Below, piece by piece: positions 27,001 to 35,145 of a stretch of 54,521 nucleotides of DNA. The stretch's first letter is position 1. Every line of letters begins with the position of its first letter. The DNA lies in contig DASRGK010000087.1 in NCBI GenBank assembly GCA_035651055.1, forward strand, positions 1 to 54,521, written 5' to 3'. Position numbers and translations under genes: made by a program. The notes beneath the pieces were generated by a model. That model made no database searches and was not told the DNA's origin. It saw only the letters and a list, made by a program, of their open reading frames with translations. Source of the stretch: JAFKKF01 sp035651055. Its GTDB lineage: Bacteria > Pseudomonadota > Alphaproteobacteria > Rhizobiales > Kaistiaceae.

Positions 27001-28017
27001 TCAGAAAATCTTCGCGAATTCCTCGACGTTCGACTTGTCGAACACGAAAGGCTCGCCCATGACGCACTCGCCGTCCTTGCCGACGGTGGTCTCGCCCTTC
27101 TTGCCCATCGACAGCTTGGAGCCTTCCGAGGTCGGCTTGCCGCTGAGGATGTCGGCCATGATGAAGGTCGACGAGTAGCCGTACTCGACCGGGTTCCAGA
27201 TGGCGAAGGTGTCGCAGGCGCCCTTCAGCACGTAGTCCTTCATTTCCGAAGGCAGGCCGAGACCGGTGATGTAGACCTTGCCGATGAGGCCGCCGTCGAC
27301 GATGGCCTTGGCGCCCGAGCGGATGCCGATGGTGGTCGGCGAAATGACCCCCTTCAGGTTCGGGTGCGCCTTCACCAGGCCCTGCATCTCGCGGTAGCTC
27401 TTGTCGTCCTGGTCGTCGCCGTAAACGGTCGCAACCAGCGGCATGTCCTTGTATTCCGGCTTCTTCCACTCCTCCTTCATCGCCGCGATCCAGGCGTTCT
27501 GGTTGGTCATGGTCGAGGCCGCCGACAGGATGGCGACCTCGCCCTTGCCGCCGAGCGTCTTGGCGATCATCTGCACCTGTTTGGCGCCGATGAGCGGGGT
27601 CGAGGAGGCGGACAGGTGGACGAGGCGGCCGGCCGGCGCGATTGCCGAGTCGAAGCTCATCACCTTGATGCCGCGCTCCATCGCCTTCTTGCCGACCGGC
27701 ACGAGGGCGTCGGCGTCGTTGGCCGAAACGATGAGGCCGTCGACCTTCTGCGCGATCTGCGCGTCGATCACCGCGATCTGCTCTTCCGCCGTCGGCTTGG
27801 CCGAAGCGGTGTAGATGATCTCGATGCCGCCGATTTCGGAAGCCGCCTGCTTGGCGCCGTTGGCGCAGGCGTCGAAGTAGCTGTTGCCGAGGTTCTTGAC
27901 GATCATGGCGATGCGCTTGTCGGCGGCAAAGGCCCGGCGGGTCAGGATCGCCGGTGCGGCGAGCGTGAGCGCGCCCGCTCCGGCGAGTTTGAATACGTCA
28001 CGGCGTGTAGTCTTCAT
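27001..28017 (-). CDS. rhaS: L-rhamnose-binding periplasmic protein RhaS
   Basis: 338 residues from ATG 28017 with GGGAGGA upstream. The signal MKTTRRDVFKLAGAGALTLA carries a twin-arginine motif and ends in AFAADK, so Tat export and cleavage are expected. The mature protein has KNLGNSYFDACANGAKQAA, KVDGLIVSANDADALVPVG and ISPTTIGIRSGAKAIVDGG, typical of the RhaS/autoinducer-2-binding-like group of the ribose-binding fold. It delivers L-rhamnose to RhaTPQ. It is the first transport gene after the regulator gene. Confidence 0.93.
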   Translation of the reverse strand: MKTTRRDVFKLAGAGALTLAAPAILTRRAFAADKRIAMIVKNLGNSYFDACANGAKQAASEIGGIEIIYTASAKPTAEEQIAVIDAQIAQKVDGLIVSANDADALVPVGKKAMERGIKVMSFDSAIAPAGRLVHLSASSTPLIGAKQVQMIAKTLGGKGEVAILSAASTMTNQNAWIAAMKEEWKKPEYKDMPLVATVYGDDQDDKSYREMQGLVKAHPNLKGVISPTTIGIRSGAKAIVDGGLIGKVYITGLGLPSEMKDYVLKGACDTFAIWNPVEYGYSSTFIMADILSGKPTSEGSKLSMGKKGETTVGKDGECVMGEPFVFDKSNVEEFAKIF

Positions 28018-28177
28018 GGCAATGATCCTCCCTGCCATTCATGGGTTTCATCCATTTCGGGCCGGCACCGCCGTCCCGACCGTCCGCCTCTTGCATGGCG
28101 GAAGCGATCTCCTTTGTCCGCCGCCTTGAGGCGGCGGCCTCGTCCAATCGTAGCCCCGGCGGCCTCCGTCACCGCCG

Positions 28178-28990
28178 TCAGGACGCACTCTGCTGCAGCA
28201 CCTCCCCCTGCCCGGCCTCCGGCCGGGTCACGATCAGCGTCACGCCCGCCGCCTCCAGCATTCGCGCATCCTGTTCGCGCAGGCCGTCGTCGGTAATCAC
28301 GGTCGCGATCCGCTTCAGCCCGCACAGGATGAGGCTCGAGCGCTGTCCGAATTTCGAGGAATCGGCGAGCACGATCAGTTCGTCCGCCTGGTCGATCAGC
28401 TTTTGTTCGGCCTCGATCAGGAGCGGATCGCCCTCCATCAGACCGAGCGGGCCGAGGCCCTTGGCGCCCATGAACATCCGGCGCGCATAGAAATTGCGCG
28501 TCACGTCGTTGTCGAAGGGCGACAGGATGATGTTCTGCTCGCGATAGATCGTGCCGCCCGGCAGCGTGATCGTGTTCCGCGAATTCTTGAGGAGGTGCTC
28601 GGCGATCGGGAAGGAATTGGTGAGAATCTGGAGCCGCCGGCGGGCGAGATGGTGGACCATCTGGTAAGTGGTGGTGCCGCCGTTGATGATGATCGAGTCG
28701 CCGTCCTCGCAGAGCGCGACGGCCGCGGCCGCGATCGCCTGCTTCTTGTGGACGTTGACGGTCTCGTTGACCGAGAACGGGCGGCCGGCAATGCCGACGG
28801 TCTGGGGCGGATGGAGCGCCTCGGCCCCTCCCCGCACGCGGCGCAGCCGCCCCTCGACATGGAGGGAGGCGATATCGCGGCGGATCGTCGCTTCCGACGC
28901 CCCGGTCAGCTCGCAAAGCTGCGTGACGGTCACCACCGGACGGTCCGCAACCTCGCTCAGAATGATGCGATGGCGCTCGATTTCGTGCAC
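28178..28990 (-). CDS. rhaR: DeoR-family transcriptional regulator of the rhamnose genes
   Basis: 270 residues from GTG 28990 (VHEIERHRIIL...), which has GGGGAGA at proper distance; the open frame extends nine codons more without support. The N-terminal winged helix-turn-helix reads TVTQLCELTGASEATIRRDI, with LRRVRGGAEAL, the DeoR signature. The C-terminal sugar-phosphate sensor has IIINGGTTTYQMVHHL, TNSFPIAEHL and MFMGAKGLGPLGLMEGDP. It probably represses both rha transcription units and responds to a phosphorylated intermediate. It is divergent from rhaD, and two candidate operator copies lie between them. About 160 bases separate it from rhaS. Confidence 0.92.
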   Translation of the reverse strand: MHEIERHRIILSEVADRPVVTVTQLCELTGASEATIRRDIASLHVEGRLRRVRGGAEALHPPQTVGIAGRPFSVNETVNVHKKQAIAAAAVALCEDGDSIIINGGTTTYQMVHHLARRRLQILTNSFPIAEHLLKNSRNTITLPGGTIYREQNIILSPFDNDVTRNFYARRMFMGAKGLGPLGLMEGDPLLIEAEQKLIDQADELIVLADSSKFGQRSSLILCGLKRIATVITDDGLREQDARMLEAAGVTLIVTRPEAGQGEVLQQSAS

Positions 28991-29032
28991 GCAAGTCTCC
29001 CCGCGCCGTTCAACCAAGGAATTCGCGCGCTG

Positions 29033-29049
29033 TCAATCAACAATGATCA
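29033..29049 (+). promoter_or_regulatory. Candidate RhaR operator, left copy
   Basis: TCAATCAA-CAAT-GATCA. The same spaced motif occurs once more in this intergenic region in opposite orientation. Read on the minus strand, its TTGATTGACA end contains a TTGACA -35-like box pointing to rhaR. Assignment to RhaR is inference from position. Confidence 0.6.
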
Positions 29050-29124
29050 TTTCCGATAATATTGCGTCGCACAAAACCGCTTCGCGGCTGCGAGAGCCGC
29101 GCACGGGCCGGCGCTGCTCAATGT

Positions 29125-29141
29125 TGATCGCTTTTGATTGA
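29125..29141 (-). promoter_or_regulatory. Candidate RhaR operator, right copy
   Basis: On the minus strand TCAATCAA-AAGC-GATCA, identical to the left copy in both conserved blocks and in the 4-base spacing. On the plus strand it runs into TTGACA (29138-29143), a -35-like box pointing to rhaD. I could not find a good -10 at the standard distance. Confidence 0.6.
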
Positions 29142-29199
29142 CAAGGCGGAGGGCATTTGCGACAGCTTCGCCGCCGCGCCAGGCTCCGGGGCAGACCCC

Positions 29200-31275
29200 A
29201 TGACCGCACCGATCGAATCCCCGCTTCTCGCCAGCCAGTGGGATGAAGCGCATGCCGCGACGCTGGGCCCCGCCGAGCAGCTTCTCTACCGCTCGAACCT
29301 CCTCGGCTCCGACCAGCGCATCACCAATTTCGGCGGCGGCAACACCTCGGCGAAGCTGAGGGAGCGCGACCCGCTGACCGGCGAGGAGGTGGAGGTCCTC
29401 TGGGTCAAGGGCTCGGGCGGCGACCTCGGCTCGATGAAGCTCGACGGCTTCGCCACCCTCTACGAGACCAAGCTGCAGGCGCTGAAGAAGCTCTATCGCG
29501 GTCCCGGGCACGAGGACGAGATGGTGGGCTGCCTCCCCCACTGCACGTTCAACCTCAACCCGCGTGCGGCCTCGATCGACACGCCGCTGCACGGTTTCCT
29601 GCCCTACAAGCACGTCGACCATGTCCACCCCGACGCGGTGATCGCGATTGCCGCCTCGAAGAACTCGCAGGCGCTGACGCTGGAAGCGTTCGGCGAGACG
29701 ATCGGCTGGCTGCCCTGGCGCCGTCCCGGCTTCGAGCTTGGCCTGATGCTGGAGAAATTCGCCGAGCGGCATCCCGATGCCGTCGGCGTCGTGCTGGAGA
29801 GCCACGGCCTCTTCACCTGGGGCAATGACGCGCGCACCTGCTACGAGACGACGATCGAAACGATCAACAAGGCGATTGCCTGGCTGGCGAGGACGATCGG
29901 CCAGCGCGAGGTCTTCGGCGGAGCCGCCGTCGCCCCGGCGCCGCCGGCCGAGCGGCGCCAGACCGCCGCGCGCCTGATGCCCGTGATCCGCGGCCTCATC
30001 GGCAAGGACGAGCGGAAGATCGGGCACTTTGACGATTCGCCGGCGGTGCTGGAATTCGTCAACTCGAAACGCGCCGCGGAACTGGCGGCGCTCGGCACCT
30101 CCTGTCCCGACCATTTCCTGCGCACCAAGATCCGCCCGCTGCTCATCGTCGCGGACGGCTCGGGGCTGGCCGAGGCGGTCGCCGCATACCGGGCCGGCTA
30201 TGCGGCCTATTACGAGCGCTGCAAGCGCCCCGACAGCCCGCCGATGCGCGACCCCAACCCGGTCGTCTATCTCGTTCCCGGCATCGGCATGATCACGTTT
30301 GCCCGCGACAAGGCGACGGCCCGGATCGCCGGCGAGTTCTACCGGAACGCGATCAACGTCATGCGCGGAGCCTCCGCGGTCGACACCTATGTCGGCCTGC
30401 CCGAACAGGAGGCCTTCGACATCGAGTACTGGCTGCTCGAGGAAGCCAAGCTGCAGCGGATGCCGAGGCCGAAGAGCCTTGCCGGAAGGACCGCGCTGGT
30501 CACCGGCGGCGCCGGCGGCATCGGATCGGCGATCGCCCGCCGCTACCTCGGCGAAGGCGCCGCGGTGGTCATCGCCGACATCGACCGCAGCGCGCTCGAC
30601 GGCATGGTCGCGGCGCTCGCCAAGGCCTACGGCAGGGACAACGTGCGCGGCGTTCTCACCGACGTCACCGACGAGGACGCGGTCGCCCGCGCCTTTGCCG
30701 ACGCAGCGGTCGAGTTCGGCGGCCTCGACATTCTCGTCTCCAATGCCGGCATCTCGTCGTCGGCGCCGGTGGAGGACACTCCACTCGCGATGTGGGACCG
30801 CAACATGGACATCCTCGCAAAGGGCTACTTCCTCGTCTCGCGCGAGGCCTTCCGCCTGATGAAGCGCCAGAAGCTCGGCGGCGCCATCGTCTTCATCGCC
30901 TCGAAGAACGGCATCGCGCCGACGCCGAATGCAACCGCCTACGCCGCCGCCAAGGCCGCCGAGATTCACCTCGCCCGGTGCCTCGCGATGGAAGGCGCGC
31001 CGGAGGGCATCCGCGTCAACGTCGTCAATCCCGACGCGGTGCTCCGCGGCTCGAAAATCTGGACCGGCGAATGGCGCGAGCAGCGCGCCGCCGCCTACAA
31101 GATGAAGCCGGACGAGCTCGAAGAGCACTACCGCCAGCGGAGCCTTCTGAAGCTCTCGGTCCTCCCCGAGGACATCGCCGAGGCGGCCTATTTCCTCGCC
31201 TCCGACATGGCGGCGAAATCGACCGGCAACATGATCAACGTCGACGCCGGCAACGCCCAGAGCTTCACGCGGTAA
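29200..31275 (+). CDS. rhaD: Bifunctional rhamnulose-1-phosphate aldolase / lactaldehyde dehydrogenase
   Basis: 691 residues from ATG 29200; a TTG further up would lie inside the operator, so it is rejected. The N-terminal ~430 residues are a class II aldolase domain: ITNFGGGNTSAKL near 47-59, LWVKGSGGDLG, PHCTFNLNPRAAS and HVDHVHPDAVIAIA supply the metal ligands. The C-terminal ~255 residues are a short-chain dehydrogenase: ALVTGGAGGIGSAIARRYL, VSNAGIS, and the active-site YAAAK. The aldolase splits L-rhamnulose 1-phosphate into DHAP and L-lactaldehyde, and the dehydrogenase part is thought to oxidise the lactaldehyde. This fused form is typical of rhizobia. Confidence 0.94.
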   Translation: MTAPIESPLLASQWDEAHAATLGPAEQLLYRSNLLGSDQRITNFGGGNTSAKLRERDPLTGEEVEVLWVKGSGGDLGSMKLDGFATLYETKLQALKKLYRGPGHEDEMVGCLPHCTFNLNPRAASIDTPLHGFLPYKHVDHVHPDAVIAIAASKNSQALTLEAFGETIGWLPWRRPGFELGLMLEKFAERHPDAVGVVLESHGLFTWGNDARTCYETTIETINKAIAWLARTIGQREVFGGAAVAPAPPAERRQTAARLMPVIRGLIGKDERKIGHFDDSPAVLEFVNSKRAAELAALGTSCPDHFLRTKIRPLLIVADGSGLAEAVAAYRAGYAAYYERCKRPDSPPMRDPNPVVYLVPGIGMITFARDKATARIAGEFYRNAINVMRGASAVDTYVGLPEQEAFDIEYWLLEEAKLQRMPRPKSLAGRTALVTGGAGGIGSAIARRYLGEGAAVVIADIDRSALDGMVAALAKAYGRDNVRGVLTDVTDEDAVARAFADAAVEFGGLDILVSNAGISSSAPVEDTPLAMWDRNMDILAKGYFLVSREAFRLMKRQKLGGAIVFIASKNGIAPTPNATAYAAAKAAEIHLARCLAMEGAPEGIRVNVVNPDAVLRGSKIWTGEWREQRAAAYKMKPDELEEHYRQRSLLKLSVLPEDIAEAAYFLASDMAAKSTGNMINVDAGNAQSFTR

Positions 31276-31289
31276 CAACGGAGTGGGCG

Positions 31290-31628
31290 ATGGACCTTCG
31301 TGAATTCGTCTCTCAAACACTGGCGGCGATAATCGGCGGTGTTGCCGATGTTCAAGAAACTGACCATGGAAAGTTGGTTGGTCAGACTTTCAGGTTCTCG
31401 CTCGACCAAAACAAGGACATTCGTGGACTGATAATCCACGGGAGCAACAACTACGCGATTGTCGAATTCGATGTAGCAGTTTCATCCAGCAACTCCGCGT
31501 CGGGCGGCGCCAAGGTGGAAGTTCTTTCTGTTCTAAGCCTCGGCGCAAAGGGTGACACGACGAATACAACCGCGAGCCGCATTAAGTTCAGCGTTCCAAT
31601 AAAACTCCCGCAAGTTTCGGGCACGTAA
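31290..31628 (+). CDS. Small protein of unknown function inside the rha operon (Trypco2-like?)
   Basis: 112 residues starting MDLREFVSQTLAAIIGGVAD, with GGAG before the ATG, only 14 bases after rhaD. An N-terminal amphipathic helix (FVSQTLAAIIGGVADVQ) is followed by beta-strand-like sequence: YAIVEFDVAVSSS, GGAKVEVLSVLSLGAKG and TTASRIKFSVPIKLP. This helix-plus-strands pattern resembles a widespread uncharacterised bacterial family and, more loosely, the Trypco2 (trypsin-co-occurring) domain; I am not certain of either. G+C is about half, well below the rha genes on both sides, which suggests recent acquisition. No role in rhamnose breakdown is expected. Confidence 0.8.
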   Translation: MDLREFVSQTLAAIIGGVADVQETDHGKLVGQTFRFSLDQNKDIRGLIIHGSNNYAIVEFDVAVSSSNSASGGAKVEVLSVLSLGAKGDTTNTTASRIKFSVPIKLPQVSGT

Positions 31629-31710
31629 GGCGCGAGCGCAGGGCGACGCGATCGTGGTCCGCGGGGTCGGAAGGACGCAGCGACCCGATCCAATAGGCGA
31701 GGAACCTCTG

Positions 31711-32994
31711 ATGATTGATCCGAACCTGATCGCCGACCAGAATGACAAGGCGGCGAAGGCGCTCGACGCCGACTATGCCGCGCTCGGCGAGCAGCTCGCG
31801 CGCCGCAACATCGACATCGAGAAGATCACCAAGGCGGTGGCGAAGTTCGGCGTCGCCATCCCTTCCTGGGGCGTCGGCACCGGCGGCACGCGCTTCGCGC
31901 GCTTCCCCGGCGAGGGCGAACCGCGGAACGTCTTCGACAAGCTCGACGACTGCGCCGTCATCCAGCAGCTCGGCCGCGCGACGCCGACCGTTTCGCTGCA
32001 CATCCCGTGGGACAAGGTCGACGACCTCAAGGCGCTGAGGCAGAAGGCGAAGGCGCTCGGCCTCGCGTTCGACGCGATCAACTCCAACACCTTCTCCGAT
32101 GCTCCCGGCCAGAAGCGGACGTACAAGTTCGGCTCGCTCTCGCATACCGACCGCGCGGTGCGGAAACAGGCGATCGAGCGCAACATCGAGTGCATCGAGA
32201 TCGGCAGAGAGATCGGCTCGAAGGCGCTTTCGGTGTGGATCGGCGACGGCTCCAACTTCCCCGGACAATCGAACTTCACCAAGGCCTTCGAGCGCTACCT
32301 TGATTCGATGCGCGAGGTGGTGAAGGCGCTGCCCGGCGACTGGCGCGTCTTCATCGAGCACAAGCTCTACGAGCCGGCCTTCTACTCGACCGTCATCCAG
32401 GACTGGGGCACCAGCTACATGGCGGCGGTCGAACTCGGCCCGCAGGCCTTCTCGCTGGTCGACCTCGGCCACCATGCGCCCAGCGTCAACATCGAGATGA
32501 TCGTGGCGCGGCTGATCCAGGCCAGGAAGCTCGCGGGCTTCCACTTCAACGATTCGAAATACGGCGACGACGACCTCGACAGCGGCGCGATCAACCCGTT
32601 CCAGCTCTTCGTCATCTTCAACGAACTGGTCGACGCGGCGGAGCGGAAGGCGCCTGGCTTCAAGCCGGCCTACATGCTCGACCAGTCGCACAACGTCACC
32701 GACCCGATCGAGAGCCTCATCACCTCGGTGGTCGAGGTGCAGCGCGCCTACGCCCAGGCGCTCCTCGTCGACCGCAAGGCCCTCGCCGGCTACCAGGACG
32801 GCAACGACGCGCTGATGGCGGCGCAGACGCTGAAACGCGCCTTCACCACCGACGTCGGGCCGATCCTGGCCAAGGCGCGGTTGTCGAAGGGCGGCGCCAT
32901 CGACCCGATCGCGGCCTACCGGGACTCCGGCTATCGGCAGAAGGTCGCGCGGGAGCGGCCGAAGGCGGCGAGCGGGGGCGGGGGGATCGTGTAG
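31711..32994 (+). CDS. rhaI: L-rhamnose isomerase (Pseudomonas stutzeri / rhizobial subtype)
   Basis: 427 residues from ATG 31711 with GAGG upstream; codons before it are not conserved. The TIM-barrel sugar isomerase landmarks are SWGVGTGGTRFARFPG, LHIPWDKVDDL, WIGDGSNFPGQ, FIEHKLYEPAFYST, LVDLGHHAPSVNIE and FHFNDSKYGDDDLD, which supply the metal-binding Glu, Asp and His residues. It converts L-rhamnose to L-rhamnulose. It belongs to the shorter rhizobial/P. stutzeri type rather than E. coli RhaA. The gene is separated from rhaD by the low-GC insert and an 82-base gap. Confidence 0.94.
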   Translation: MIDPNLIADQNDKAAKALDADYAALGEQLARRNIDIEKITKAVAKFGVAIPSWGVGTGGTRFARFPGEGEPRNVFDKLDDCAVIQQLGRATPTVSLHIPWDKVDDLKALRQKAKALGLAFDAINSNTFSDAPGQKRTYKFGSLSHTDRAVRKQAIERNIECIEIGREIGSKALSVWIGDGSNFPGQSNFTKAFERYLDSMREVVKALPGDWRVFIEHKLYEPAFYSTVIQDWGTSYMAAVELGPQAFSLVDLGHHAPSVNIEMIVARLIQARKLAGFHFNDSKYGDDDLDSGAINPFQLFVIFNELVDAAERKAPGFKPAYMLDQSHNVTDPIESLITSVVEVQRAYAQALLVDRKALAGYQDGNDALMAAQTLKRAFTTDVGPILAKARLSKGGAIDPIAAYRDSGYRQKVARERPKAASGGGGIV

Positions 32995-33002
32995 GCTGCG
33001 GC

Positions 33003-33284
33003 GTGTATTTCTTCGTCTACATCCTCGCCAGCAGAAGGAACGGAACCCTTTACGTCGGGATGACAGACAATCTCGGACGCCGCATGTGGGAACACAAGAA
33101 CGGAGCCTTTCCCGGTTTCACGGTCAAGTATGACGTGAAGCTTCTCGTTTGGTACGAGGCCCACCAATCGCGCGAGTCTGCATTTCTGCGCGAACGACAG
33201 ATGAAGAAGTGGCGCAGGTCCTGGAAGGTTCGTCTGATCGAGGAAATGAATCCCGAGTGGCGCGATCTCACCTACACGTTGTGA
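33003..33284 (+). CDS. Small GIY-YIG nuclease family protein
   Basis: 93 residues from a GTG start only 8 bases after rhaI. The GIY-YIG core is VYILASRRNGTLYVGMTDNL (about 5-24), with the first motif degenerate as VYI and the second as YVG, followed by the conserved Arg and Glu region RRMWEHKNG. Downstream, KLLVWYEAHQSRESAFLRER and KKWRRSWKVRLIEEMNP match the solo GIY-YIG (UPF0213/YhbQ-like) family common in alphaproteobacteria. The nuclease fold is clear; the target is unknown. G+C is visibly lower than rhaI. The inverted-repeat array begins 9 bases after its stop codon. Confidence 0.9.
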   Translation: MYFFVYILASRRNGTLYVGMTDNLGRRMWEHKNGAFPGFTVKYDVKLLVWYEAHQSRESAFLRERQMKKWRRSWKVRLIEEMNPEWRDLTYTL

Positions 33285-33292
33285 TCAGATTC

Positions 33293-34213
33293 CCTCTCCG
33301 CTCATCCCCGCGCAAGCGGGGAACGAGCCTGGTTCTCACAAAGCGTTGTTCAGGTGCTGCGGGGTTTTGCCTGCCGCAGCCTCTTCCCCGCGCTCTGCGC
33401 CCGCGCACGGGACTGGGTCCCCGCATGCGCGGGGACGAGCGGGTTGGGCGGTCAGTGACGAGTTGAGCGCTGCTCACCGTCCTCTCCGCTCATCCCCGCG
33501 CAAGCGGGGAACCAGCATGGTTCTCACAAAGCGTTGTGCAGGTGCTGCGGGGGTTATGCCTGCCGCAGTCACTTCCCCGCGCTATGTGCCCTGGCACGGG
33601 ACTGGGTCCCCGCAGGCGCGGGGACGAGCGGGTTGGGCGGGTCAGTGACGAGTTGCCCCTGGGCGCTGCTCACCGTCCTCTCCGCTCGTCCCCGCGCATG
33701 CGGGGAACCAGCATGGTTCTCACAAAGCATTGTGCAGGTGCTGCGGGGGTTATGCCTGCCGCAGTCCCTTCCCCGCGCTCATGTGCCCTGGCACGGCACT
33801 AGGTCCCCGCATGCGCGGGGACGAGCGGGTTGGGCGGGTCAGTGACGAATTGCCCGTGAGCGCTACTCACCGTCCTCTCCGCTCGTCCCCGCGCATGCGG
33901 GGAACCAGCCTTGTTCTCACAAAGCGTTGTGCAGGTGCTGCGGGGAATATGCCTGCCGCAGTCACTTCCCCGCGCTATGTGCCCTGGCACGGGACTGGGT
34001 CCCCGCATGCGCGGGGACGAGCGGGGTTGGGCGGTCAATGACGAGTTGAGCGCTGCTCACCGTCCTCTCCGCTCATCCCCGCGCGTGCGGGGAACCAGCC
34101 TGGTTCTCACAAAGCGTTGTTCAGGTGCTGCGGGGTTTTGCCTGCCGCAGCCTCTTCCCCGCGCTATGTGCCCTGGCACGGGACTGGGTCCCCGCATGCG
34201 CGGGAACGAGCGG
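33293..34213. repeat. Tandem array of five copies of an inverted-repeat element
   Basis: Units start at 33293, 33481, 33677, 33874 and 34064, giving periods of 188, 196, 197 and 190 bases; the fifth stops after its core. Each core of about 147 bases is bounded by terminal inverted repeats. In unit 3 the 25-base ends at 33682-33706 and 33804-33828 are exact reverse complements, and each end is itself palindromic (CCCCGCGCATGCGGGG). A central hairpin (CTGCGG...CCGCAG) lies inside. Cores are separated by about 45 bases (TTGGGCGG-TCAGTGACGA...CTCACCGT). Units differ by scattered substitutions and small indels. Open frames across it are repeat-encoded and not genes. Confidence 0.93.
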
Positions 34214-34236
34214 TGAGAGGGTCGTGTTGTCGGCCT

Positions 34237-35145
34237 TCACGGGTTTGAGCCCGCCTCGACGTAGAGCTGCATGAGCGTTTCGGAGAGCCAGGTGCCGGTC
34301 CGTTCGACCCCTCCAAACGGGAAGAAGTGCAGGCCGGTGGCGCGGTGGGCCGATCCGGCGAGGGCGACGGCGAGTTCCCGGAGCAGTTCGTTCGGCGTTG
34401 AAACGCCGAGCAGCCGACCGACGAGATTGGGGCGATTGCGGAGCGCGCGGAGCGAGTTGCCGACTCCGCAGGCGACGGCAAAGCGGACGAGCGTGGCGAG
34501 CGTCGCCGGACCGGCGATGCCGATGCGCACCGGCGCGTCGATGCCGGAGCGGCGGAGAGCGTCGAGCCAGGCCGTAACCGGAGCCGCCTCGAAGGCAAAT
34601 TGGCTGACAACGAACGGCGCGAGGCCGGCGGAACGGGCGGCGGCGATCTTGCCGGCAAGCAGCGGCAGGAGCAACTCGGCGGAAGCGCCGCGGCTCCCTT
34701 CGGGATGGCCGGCAAACCCGACGCTTCGAATGCCGCTTCGCGCGATCGCCCCGCCGGCAAGCACCTCGGCGCTCGATGCGAAAGGGCCCCGGGCCGCGGC
34801 GCGGTCTCCGGCGATAAGGAGAACCCGCTCGACGCCCGCCTCGCCGGCGGCGCGCGCCAGGAAATCCTCAAGCGCCGCGGCCGAGGGCATGCTCCGCGCC
34901 GCGATATGCGGAACCGGGTGGAAGCCGGCGCGGCGGAGCGCGATCGCGGTAGCAATGACCGGGTCGGGTTCGCCGCCCGGCAGGAAATTGACGAAGATTT
35001 CGGTGCCCGGATCGAAGTTCTCGCGCGCCGCCTCGACCGCATGCGGCCTGCCGGCGGCGATTTCGATCGAGGCGCCGCGCAGCCACTCGACCAGCCGCCG
35101 GGCGACGGCGCTGCGGTCGTCGGCCGCTGCCGGCACCGTGCTCAT
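34237..35145 (-). CDS. Methylenetetrahydrofolate-reductase-like flavoprotein
   Basis: 302 residues. The family pattern is ASIEIAAG, with E28 at the position of the catalytic Glu of E. coli MetF, then VNFLPGGEPDPVIATAIALR (about 52-71), PVPHIAARSM, VLLIAGD, the FAD-contacting FVVSQFAFEAAPVTAWL and RIGIAGPATLATLVRFAVACG. It is close to MetF length but diverged, so reduction of methylenetetrahydrofolate is likely but not proven. The start ATG overlaps the stop of the methyltransferase gene upstream (ATGA), which suggests one pathway. The rightward repeat array ends just before its stop codon. Confidence 0.82.
   Translation of the reverse strand: MSTVPAAADDRSAVARRLVEWLRGASIEIAAGRPHAVEAARENFDPGTEIFVNFLPGGEPDPVIATAIALRRAGFHPVPHIAARSMPSAAALEDFLARAAGEAGVERVLLIAGDRAAARGPFASSAEVLAGGAIARSGIRSVGFAGHPEGSRGASAELLLPLLAGKIAAARSAGLAPFVVSQFAFEAAPVTAWLDALRRSGIDAPVRIGIAGPATLATLVRFAVACGVGNSLRALRNRPNLVGRLLGVSTPNELLRELAVALAGSAHRATGLHFFPFGGVERTGTWLSETLMQLYVEAGSNP

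Noticed and set aside
29047..31320. Long open frame on the minus strand opposite rhaD
   Set aside because: rhaD is unmistakable on the plus strand; the antisense frame has no family resemblance and would cross the rhaD promoter.
33293..34213. CRISPR array
   Set aside because: Units are 188-197 bases and similar over their whole length; there are no short repeats with unique spacers and no cas genes.
33346..34216. Series of ~100-codon open frames encoding SSPRMRGTS...-type peptides
   Set aside because: They are the translation of the tandem DNA repeat, recur once per unit and have no start signals; the repeated peptide reflects the hairpin sequence.
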